The notes beneath the pieces were generated by a model. The model worked only from the letters and a program-made list of their open reading frames with translations. It searched no databases and was not told where the DNA came from. From NCBI GenBank assembly GCA_037141255.1, contig JBAXCX010000144.1, positions 1 through 6,333 of the forward strand: a stretch of 6,333 nt of DNA, in the 5' to 3' direction. A program made the position numbers and the translations under genes. Source of the DNA: IMCC26207 sp037141255 (GTDB lineage Bacteria > Actinomycetota > Acidimicrobiia > Acidimicrobiales > Microtrichaceae). Below are positions 1-5,463 of the stretch, in pieces (the first letter of the stretch is position 1; each line of letters starts with the position of its first letter).

Positions 1-13
1 GCCCAGAACCGGG

Positions 14-19
14 TAACAT
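14..19 (+). promoter_or_regulatory. possible -10 element for nadA (TAACAT)
   Basis: TAACAT matches the TAnnnT pattern and four of six bases of TATAAT. Transcription would start about seven bases downstream, near G26, which is also the base of the first potential hairpin. The -35 region would fall outside the window and cannot be checked. Short -10 matches are common by chance, so this is tentative. Confidence 0.25.
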
Positions 20-25
20 GTCTAT

Positions 26-147
26 GTCGGCCTGGTCTCCGGCACCATCACTTTTCGAGACCGACTTACCAGAGGCGTGGCGACCAGGCTGTCCCCACTG
101 GATGATTCTCGAAAGTCTTCATCGTGTACGGGTGCGAATCCGTACAT
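26..147 (+). other. candidate structured leader RNA of nadA
   Basis: Four consecutive hairpins can be drawn. Hairpin I pairs GGTCTC 34-39 with GAGACC 57-62 and GTC 26-28 with GAC 63-65. Hairpin II pairs 69-75 with 95-101, with one A-A mismatch. Hairpin III pairs GATGA 101-105 with TCATC 119-123. Hairpin IV spans 124-147. The loop of hairpin I (40-56) is complementary to the loop of III (ACTTT 50-54 with AAAGT 112-116). It is also complementary to part of hairpin IV (GCACC 42-46 with GGTGC 131-135, which includes one stem base). An alternative 10-bp pairing, 28-37 with 82-91, competes with these. The pairings are seen in the sequence; that they form or have a function is inference. No covariation could be tested, and searching many pairings by eye inflates chance hits. 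Confidence 0.28.
124..147 (+). other. hairpin just upstream of nadA ribosome binding site
   Basis: An 8-bp stem (one G-U pair) joins 124-131 to 140-147 around the 8-base loop GTGCGAAT. It ends two bases before the AGGAGG element at 150-155, so its formation could influence ribosome access. The loop recalls T-loop motifs of tRNA and of the cobalamin riboswitch L5 loop, but the surroundings fit neither. The stem is directly visible; a regulatory role is inferred. Confidence 0.4.
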
Positions 148-149
148 AT

Positions 150-155
150 AGGAGG
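150..155 (+). promoter_or_regulatory. ribosome binding site of nadA (AGGAGG)
   Basis: A perfect AGGAGG Shine-Dalgarno element lies eight bases before the ATG at 164, which is ideal spacing. It fixes the nadA start. It contrasts with aroC, which has no visible Shine-Dalgarno element, and uvrA, which has only a weak one. Confidence 0.85.
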
Positions 156-163
156 TCACCGGA

Positions 164-1273
164 ATGCTCAGACTGCAAGTTCAACTACCAGAGCAGTACC
201 TACAAGCTACGCAAGAAGAATTGGCTGAACGCATAGCGAGTGCCAAGGCAACCCTTGGCGAGCGTGTGTTTATTCTTGGGCATCACTATCAGCGTGACGA
301 GGTCATGCGCTGGGCGGATGCGCGAGGAGACTCGTTTCGGCTCTCGGTGCTGGCACAGGAACACCCCGAGGCTGAGTTCATTGTGTTTTGCGGGGTGCAC
401 TTTATGGCCGAGGCCGCCGATATTTTGACCGGAGACCACCAACAGGTTGTCCTTCCCGATTTGAACGCCGGCTGTTCGATGGCGGATATGGCAGATATTG
501 ACTCGGTGGAAGAGGCTTGGGAATCCCTTGCAGAGGTCACTGACATTGAGCGAGTCGTACCAATTACCTATATGAACTCAGCTGCAAACCTGAAGGCCTT
601 TGTGGGCAAGCAAGGCGGGGCTGTCTGCACCTCGACAAATGCTCGCGCTGTTCTCGACTGGGCTCTGCACCGTGAGGATGGCCCCCAGGGCAAGCAGGTT
701 CTGTTCTTCCCCGATCAGCATCTTGGCAGAAATACTGGCTTTCAGATGGGGTTCAATGATTCCGATATGGCGGTCTGGAACCCCCGCAAGGAGTTCGGCG
801 GACTTGAAGAAGCCGAGCTGAAAAACCGCACATTCCTGCTGTGGAAGGGGCATTGCTCAGTACATCAGCGCTTTCAGCCAGAACACATTCAGGCCTTTCG
901 TGCGCAGTACCCCGAGGGCATCGTGGTGATGCATCCTGAGTGCTCACACGAGGCCTGCGAGCTTGCCGATCAGGTCGGGTCAACAGACTTTATTATCCGT
1001 GCCATCGAGGCTGCTCCTTCGGGTTCGGTAATTGGAGTCGGAACCGAAATTCATCTGGTGCAGCGTCTGAATAACGAGACTCCAGACAAAACAGTGATTT
1101 CGCTCGACCCACTGGTGTGCCCCTGCTCAACGATGTTCCGAATTGACGCCCCGCACCTAGCTTGGACCTTGGAGAGCTTGGTTGAAGGAACAGTGCGAAA
1201 CCGAATCACAGTGAACCCAGAGGATGCATACTGGGCGCGGGTCGCCCTTGAGCGCATGCTCGAAATCACCTGA
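164..1273 (+). CDS. nadA: quinolinate synthase NadA
   Basis: This cytoplasmic [4Fe-4S] enzyme condenses iminoaspartate (made by NadB or an aspartate dehydrogenase) with dihydroxyacetone phosphate to give quinolinate, the precursor of NAD. The 369-residue product is full length for the longer NadA subgroup. Visible motifs are ILGHHYQRDEV (37-47), CGVHFMAEAAD (76-86), GCSMAD (103-108), YMNSAANLKAF (136-146), CTSTNA (155-160), FPDQHLGRNT (182-191), WKGHCSVHQRF (227-237), HPECSHE (257-263), GSTDFI (272-277), GTEIHLVQRL (293-302) and CPCSTM (319-324). By comparison with E. coli C113, C200 and C297, the cluster ligands are C104, C231 and C321 (C319 is the alternative). The start is fixed by AGGAGG at eight bases. 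It converges on uvrA with an 8-bp overlap, so no nadB or nadC follows. Everything expected is intact; identity is very sure. Confidence 0.97.
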   Translation: MLRLQVQLPEQYLQATQEELAERIASAKATLGERVFILGHHYQRDEVMRWADARGDSFRLSVLAQEHPEAEFIVFCGVHFMAEAADILTGDHQQVVLPDLNAGCSMADMADIDSVEEAWESLAEVTDIERVVPITYMNSAANLKAFVGKQGGAVCTSTNARAVLDWALHREDGPQGKQVLFFPDQHLGRNTGFQMGFNDSDMAVWNPRKEFGGLEEAELKNRTFLLWKGHCSVHQRFQPEHIQAFRAQYPEGIVVMHPECSHEACELADQVGSTDFIIRAIEAAPSGSVIGVGTEIHLVQRLNNETPDKTVISLDPLVCPCSTMFRIDAPHLAWTLESLVEGTVRNRITVNPEDAYWARVALERMLEIT

Positions 1274-4232
1274 GCTCACCAGTGAGCAGTGGCGCTAGAA
1301 AGTGGCCGGTATAGCTCTGTTTGGCTGCAGCGATTGTTTCGGGGGTTCCTTCGGCCACCACTAATCCCCCACCGCGACCACCTTCTGGCCCAAGGTCAAT
1401 AACCCAGTCTGCAGTCTTGATCACATCCAGATTGTGCTCAATCACCAAAACGGTATTTCCTTGATCAACAAGCCGAGACAGCACCGTCAGCAGCTTGCGA
1501 ATATCTTCAAAGTGCAGGCCGGTGGTTGGCTCATCCAACAGATAGATCGTGTGGCCCGTTGATCGCTTGGCAAGCTCCGATGCCAGCTTGACTCGCTGTG
1601 CCTCGCCCCCCGACAGCGTGGTAGCGGGCTGGCCGAGCCGCACATAGCCCAGGCCCACATCTACAAGGGTGCGCATGTGTCGAGCAATGGTGGGCTGATT
1701 CGAGAAAAACGCCAAGGCTTCTTCACAAGGCAGGTTGAGTACCTCGGAAATATTCAATCCCTTAAAGGTCACTTCAAGGGTGTCTCGGTTATAGCGAGCA
1801 CCGCCGCAGACCTCGCAGGGCACATAAATATCTGGCAGGAAGTGCATCTCGATCTTGATTGTTCCGTCACCGGAACAGGCTTCGCAACGGCCACCCTTGA
1901 CGTTGAAACTAAATCGGCCGGGAAGGTATCCGCGCACCTTTGATTCAGAGGTCTGCGCAAACAGTTTCCGGATGTGATCGAACACACCGGTATACGTGGC
2001 TGGGTTAGATCGAGGTGTTCGACCGATGGGCGACTGGTCAATGTCGATCACTTTGTCCAACTGATCTAGGCCCTCAATGCGCTTATGCAATCCAGGTGGA
2101 ATCTTGGATCCATAAATCTGCTGCATCAGCGAACGCATGAGGATGTCATTGATCAGCGTGGACTTTCCCGAACCGGACACCCCCGTGACTGCAACAAAAC
2201 ATCCGAGCGGGATGTCAACATTTACATTACGAAGGTTGTGTTCACGTGCGCCTTGAATCTTTAGCCACTGCTCGCCTGGCTCCCGTCGAACCTCGGGCAA
2301 CGGAATCGAACGCTTGCCGGACAAGTACTGCCCCGTGACCGACTCCTTTGCACGTAGCAACCCCTTAAAGCTTCCTGAATGCACGACTCTTCCGCCATGT
2401 TCGCCTGCACCCGGGCCGACATCAACAATGTGGTCGGCAATGCGAATAGTGTCCTCATCGTGTTCCACCACGATGACGGTGTTACCCAAATCTCGAAGCC
2501 GAATCAGCGTCTCGATCAAGCGATGGTTATCGCGTTGATGTAGGCCGATGGATGGCTCGTCGAGCACATAGAGCACGCCGACCAAGCCGGAGCCAATCTG
2601 TGAAGCCAAGCGAATGCGTTGAGCCTCACCGCCCGACAGCGTGGCCGCGGAACGAGCAAGGGACAGGTAATCCAAGCCCACATCGCATAAGAACTTGAGC
2701 CGAACGTTGATCTCTTTCAGGATGCGTTCAGCAATCAGAGTCTGACGCTCATCTAGGTGTAAGTGCAGCAGCTTGTCTGTGGCCTCTGCGATCGACAGGC
2801 TGCAGAGTTGATGCATGTTGAGCCCATCAACAGTGACTGCAAGTGCATACGGGTTCAACCGGGCACCGTCGCAAGTAGCACACGGCACAAGACGCATATA
2901 CCCCTCAATGGCATCGCGTGAGGAGTCAGTTTCGGCCTCGCTATGACGACGTTTGAGATACGGAATCACGCCCTCATACTTGGCTGAGTAACTACGTGTT
3001 CTGCCGTAACGATTCTTGAACTTGACGGCTACGCGAGTTGATCCCTCAACACCAAAGAGCAAGAGCGATTGCTGCTGCTTCGGAAGCTTCTCAAAAGGAG
3101 TGTTGATCTCAATCTCGTACTCCTCGCAGACTGACTCCAACAAACGGTGAAAGTACTTTGCGTGGCCCGAGGCCCAAGGAGCGAGTGCGCCATCGGCCAC
3201 CGAGACCTCGGGGTCTGGAACCACCAGTTCTGGGTCGACCTCGAACAAGGTTCCCAAGCCGTCACAGGCCGTGCATGCGCCATAGGGGGTATTGAAAGAG
3301 AAGTTTCGTGGAGCCAGTTCTTCAAAGCTTTTGCCATCAGATGGACGAGCCAACTTCTCTGAAAACGTCAGCGTCTCTGACTCCGCATCAGCACCGGCAT
3401 CTTTGGCGGCAAGCAACTCGATCTGTGCCACTCCCTCGGCCAATGTCAGTGCTGTTTCCATGGAGTCGGTGAGGCGCCGCTCGATGCCATCTCGCAACAC
3501 CAGGCGGTCGACAATGACCTCGATGGTGTGCTGCTCATAGCGGGCAAGGTCGAGTTCTACCGGAAGCTCGTGTACCTCGCCATCTACGCGCACCCGACCA
3601 AATCCTTGGCTGGCAAGGTCAACAAAAAGCTGCTCGTAGGTTCCCTTACGGCCACGAATGACTGGGGCAAGCACTTGAAAGCGTGTGCCCTTGGGTAAGG
3701 CCAAAATGCGATCCACAATCTGTTGTGGAGTTTGGCGAACCAGTGCTTCGCCAGTTTCGGGATCATGAGGTTCACCGACTCGTGCAAACAACAGTCGTAG
3801 GTAGTCGTATACCTCGGTGACCGTGCCAACTGTTGAGCGGGGATTGCGAGAGGCCGACTTCTGATCAATCGAGATTGCTGGAGACAAGCCCTCGATCACG
3901 TCGACATCGGGCTTATCCATCTGACCCAAGAACTGACGCGCATACGAAGAGAGTGACTCGACATAACGGCGTTGACCCTCGGCATAAATGGTGTCGAATG
4001 CAAGGGAAGACTTGCCCGATCCAGAGAGCCCAGTAAAGACAATGAGCTGGTCCCGGGGAAGGTCAAGCGAGACATCGCACAAGTTGTGTTCGCGAGCGCC
4101 TCGAATCGTGATGCGATCGAGCGCATGATGCGACTGCGCTCTCTTGGGTGCAGCGGCCTTCGGTGCAGCAGCCGTCTTTCTTGCAGCTGCCTTGCGGGGA
4201 GTGGCGCTCGTTCGCACCTTGGGTGTCGACAT
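1266..4232 (-). CDS. uvrA: excinuclease ABC subunit A (UvrA)
   Basis: UvrA is the damage-recognition ATPase of nucleotide excision repair; as a dimer it scans DNA and loads UvrB. The 988-residue product carries two ABC modules. Module I has Walker A GLSGSGKS (68-75), signature LSGGEAQR (532-539) and Walker B VLYVLDEPSIGLH (553-565). Module II has GVSGSGKST (684-692), LSGGEAQR (873-880) and IYLLDEPTTGLH (896-907). Zinc-type pairs C320/C323, C451/C454 and C783/C786 with C806/C809 are present. Two CxxC pairs usual in the family are missing: after LFARVGEPH the sequence is DPET (157-160), and after FSEKLA it is RPSD (296-299). Residues 1-37 form a Lys/Ala-rich tail absent from E. coli UvrA. The start is chosen because a -10-like element and LexA box sit directly upstream; only a weak AGGGA lies before the ATG. 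The 3' end overlaps nadA. Confidence 0.97.
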   Translation of the reverse strand: MSTPKVRTSATPRKAAARKTAAAPKAAAPKRAQSHHALDRITIRGAREHNLCDVSLDLPRDQLIVFTGLSGSGKSSLAFDTIYAEGQRRYVESLSSYARQFLGQMDKPDVDVIEGLSPAISIDQKSASRNPRSTVGTVTEVYDYLRLLFARVGEPHDPETGEALVRQTPQQIVDRILALPKGTRFQVLAPVIRGRKGTYEQLFVDLASQGFGRVRVDGEVHELPVELDLARYEQHTIEVIVDRLVLRDGIERRLTDSMETALTLAEGVAQIELLAAKDAGADAESETLTFSEKLARPSDGKSFEELAPRNFSFNTPYGACTACDGLGTLFEVDPELVVPDPEVSVADGALAPWASGHAKYFHRLLESVCEEYEIEINTPFEKLPKQQQSLLLFGVEGSTRVAVKFKNRYGRTRSYSAKYEGVIPYLKRRHSEAETDSSRDAIEGYMRLVPCATCDGARLNPYALAVTVDGLNMHQLCSLSIAEATDKLLHLHLDERQTLIAERILKEINVRLKFLCDVGLDYLSLARSAATLSGGEAQRIRLASQIGSGLVGVLYVLDEPSIGLHQRDNHRLIETLIRLRDLGNTVIVVEHDEDTIRIADHIVDVGPGAGEHGGRVVHSGSFKGLLRAKESVTGQYLSGKRSIPLPEVRREPGEQWLKIQGAREHNLRNVNVDIPLGCFVAVTGVSGSGKSTLINDILMRSLMQQIYGSKIPPGLHKRIEGLDQLDKVIDIDQSPIGRTPRSNPATYTGVFDHIRKLFAQTSESKVRGYLPGRFSFNVKGGRCEACSGDGTIKIEMHFLPDIYVPCEVCGGARYNRDTLEVTFKGLNISEVLNLPCEEALAFFSNQPTIARHMRTLVDVGLGYVRLGQPATTLSGGEAQRVKLASELAKRSTGHTIYLLDEPTTGLHFEDIRKLLTVLSRLVDQGNTVLVIEHNLDVIKTADWVIDLGPEGGRGGGLVVAEGTPETIAAAKQSYTGHFLAPLLTGELR
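1274..1287. repeat. small inverted repeat after nadA stop
   Basis: GCTCAC-CA-GTGAGC is a perfect 6-bp inverted repeat immediately after the nadA stop codon, inside the last codons of uvrA. With a realistic four-base loop the stem is only five pairs, and no T-run follows on either strand, so it is at most a weak terminator or mRNA 3' end stabiliser. Confidence 0.25.
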
Positions 4233-4240
4233 GATTCCCT

Positions 4241-4246
4241 AGTTTA
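4241..4246 (-). promoter_or_regulatory. probable -10 element of uvrA (TAAACT)
   Basis: Read on the minus strand, TAAACT fits the actinobacterial TAnnnT pattern and ends eight bases before the uvrA ATG. Transcription would then start at or within a base or two of the start codon, making the mRNA essentially leaderless. No clear -35 hexamer is visible. The position directly next to the LexA box supports it. Confidence 0.5.
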
Positions 4247-4251
4247 GTTGG

Positions 4252-4265
4252 CGAACAGGTGTTCG
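4252..4265 (-). promoter_or_regulatory. LexA (SOS) box of uvrA
   Basis: CGAACAGGTGTTCG is a palindrome with the CGAAC-N4-GTTCG half sites of Gram-positive LexA boxes, and it fits the B. subtilis consensus CGAACRNRYGTTCG at every position. It begins 20 bp upstream of the uvrA start and 5 bp beyond the proposed -10, so bound LexA would block RNA polymerase. uvrA is a classical SOS gene, so the context agrees. The box also lies about 75 bp upstream of the proposed aroC promoter, where an effect is less likely. Confidence 0.85.
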
Positions 4266-4296
4266 TGGTTCAAGCTTGTAGATGCCAGAAAGATTT

Positions 4297-4306
4297 GCAG
4301 ATCTGC
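4297..4306. repeat. 10-bp perfect palindrome in uvrA-aroC intergenic region
   Basis: GCAGATCTGC reads the same on both strands and lies between the LexA box and the aroC promoter candidate. It could be an operator for either divergent gene, but I know of no regulator with this site, and a 10-bp palindrome may be chance. Confidence 0.2.
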
Positions 4307-4337
4307 CGAAACAAGGCGTGGGGCGGCCTTCAGCGAC

Positions 4338-4346
4338 TGCCATACT
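4338..4346 (+). promoter_or_regulatory. possible extended -10 element of aroC (TGCCATACT)
   Basis: CATACT at 4341-4346 matches four of six bases of TATAAT and is preceded by TG at 4338-4339, the extended -10 arrangement. It ends eight bases before the aroC ATG, the same spacing as at uvrA, so transcription would start at about the start codon. This would explain why aroC has no Shine-Dalgarno sequence. No -35 element is seen. Confidence 0.35.
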
Positions 4347-4354
4347 TGCCTGAT

Positions 4355-5452
4355 ATGGGTTCAAGCACCGGTCGCCTCTTTCGCATTACAACCTTTGGCG
4401 AGTCTCATGGTGGCGGGGTTGGCGTGGTTCTTGATGGGTGCCCTCCTGGGCTGGAACTCTCAGAGGCAGACATCCAGCCAGATCTAGACCGCCGTCGGCC
4501 TGGACAAAGCCGCTTAGTCACGCAGCGGGATGAGTCGGACAAAGTCGAGATTCTTTCTGGGGTCTACGAGGGTCGAACACTCGGATCGCCGATTGCCATG
4601 CTCGTCCGCAATGCCGATCAGATTTCTGGCGCGTACGAGGAAATGAAGAGCAGCTACCGCCCCTCGCATGCAGACTTTACTACCGAGGCCAAATACGGGA
4701 TTCGAGCAGTGGCCGGCGGAGGGCGGGCATCTGCAAGAGAGACCATCGGCAGAGTCGCTGCGGCGGCAGTGGCGCGCAAGCTTCTCGCTCAGAGCTGCGG
4801 CGTAGAGGTACTTGGCTGGGTCTCGCAGATCCACACAATCATGTCGGCCGTTGATGCCAGCCTGGTACAACTCGACCAGGTCGAGGCCACTCCCACCCGC
4901 TGCCCAGATCCAGTAGCAGCCGAACTCATGATTACAGCCATTGAGCAGGCCCGACGAAATGGCGACTCGCTTGGCGGAATTGTTTCTTGCATTGCTCGAG
5001 GTGTGCCCGCCGGCTGGGGGGAGCCCGTATTCGACAAGCTCGAGGCCGACCTTGCAAAGGCTGTCATGTCGCTACCCGCGACAAAGGGTTTCGAACTGGG
5101 GAGTGGGTTTGGCGCAGTTGCCATGACGGGCAAAGAACACAACGACGCTTTTGTTCCCGGTGCAGATGGCAAGCCGCGCACACTCACGAATCACTCTGGT
5201 GGCATACAAGGTGGTATCTCGAACGGCGAGGAGATCAACATTCGTGTTGCCTTTAAGCCAACCGCCACAATTTCTTCTGAACAGCAAACGGTTGACCGAG
5301 ATAACAATGCCGTCACTCTGGCAGCTAAGGGCCGCCACGACCCATGCGTGCTGCCTCGTGCGGTGCCACTCGTAGAAGCAGCCATGCTGTTGGTGTTAGC
5401 TGATCACTGGCTACGCCAAGAGTCGATTCGCACTAGCGCTGGGTTGTCCTAG
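4355..5452 (+). CDS. aroC: chorismate synthase AroC
   Basis: AroC performs the last step of the shikimate pathway in the cytoplasm, converting 5-enolpyruvylshikimate 3-phosphate to chorismate with reduced FMN. From the ATG at 4355 the product is 365 residues, the usual length (E. coli about 361). Motifs include FGESHG (14-19), DLDRRRPGQSR (43-53), RPSHAD (102-107), GGGRASARETIGRVAA (121-136), GDSLGG (203-208), SGGIQGGISNG (281-291) and GRHDPCVLPRAVP (326-338). H18 and H105 match the catalytic histidines, and D329 the conserved aspartate. The frame is open back to 4259, but that extension begins inside the LexA box and lacks family similarity; MGSSTGRLFRITTFGESHG is a normal N-terminus. No Shine-Dalgarno element is visible. 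An in-frame TTG at 4346 is an unlikely alternative. The sequence is of the proteobacterial/cyanobacterial style rather than the actinobacterial MLRWLTAGESHG style, suggesting possible transfer. It lies between uvrA and uvrB on the opposite strand. Confidence 0.96.
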   Translation: MGSSTGRLFRITTFGESHGGGVGVVLDGCPPGLELSEADIQPDLDRRRPGQSRLVTQRDESDKVEILSGVYEGRTLGSPIAMLVRNADQISGAYEEMKSSYRPSHADFTTEAKYGIRAVAGGGRASARETIGRVAAAAVARKLLAQSCGVEVLGWVSQIHTIMSAVDASLVQLDQVEATPTRCPDPVAAELMITAIEQARRNGDSLGGIVSCIARGVPAGWGEPVFDKLEADLAKAVMSLPATKGFELGSGFGAVAMTGKEHNDAFVPGADGKPRTLTNHSGGIQGGISNGEEINIRVAFKPTATISSEQQTVDRDNNAVTLAAKGRHDPCVLPRAVPLVEAAMLLVLADHWLRQESIRTSAGLS

Positions 5453-5463
5453 ACCGAGTGCTG

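Larger units (their letters stand above)
1..163 (+). other. nadA upstream region, candidate 5' leader
   Basis: This stretch precedes nadA and holds no gene I can name. Three readings compete. It may be a promoter plus structured leader: a -10-like TAACAT at 14-19 is followed by several potential hairpins up to the ribosome binding site. It may be the end of an upstream gene, since the third plus frame is open from the window edge to a TAG at 234-236, although that would overlap nadA by about 70 bp out of frame. It may also be the end of a gene in the first plus frame, which stops at TGA 103-105. No known riboswitch family was recognised. The leader reading is preferred only mildly. Confidence 0.35.

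Noticed and set aside
22..144. Minus-strand 41-codon frame starting MYGFAPVHDEDF upstream of nadA.
   Set aside because: It has no recognisable family and no good ribosome binding site, and it covers the candidate leader; short open frames of this size are expected by chance.
29..147. Pieces resembling a cobalamin riboswitch: GGTGCGAATCC at 131-141, GGCTGTCCCCACTG at 87-100, and a B12-box-like CCGGAGACC on the minus strand near 34-42.
   Set aside because: The plus-strand pieces are in the wrong order and the B12-box-like piece is on the other strand, so no complete cobalamin fold can be assembled on either strand.
124..147. tRNA T-arm look-alike (GGGTGCGAATCC).
   Set aside because: The loop has eight rather than seven bases, and no acceptor, D or anticodon arm can be placed around it.
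4259..4354. Longer aroC start giving 32 extra residues.
   Set aside because: The extension starts inside the LexA box, has no family similarity, and chorismate synthases begin close to the GESHG motif as the ATG at 4355 predicts.
4514..5187. Minus-strand open frames of 118 and 132 codons under aroC.
   Set aside because: They lie antisense to an intact, fully conserved aroC and show no recognisable protein features; they are shadows of its codon pattern.
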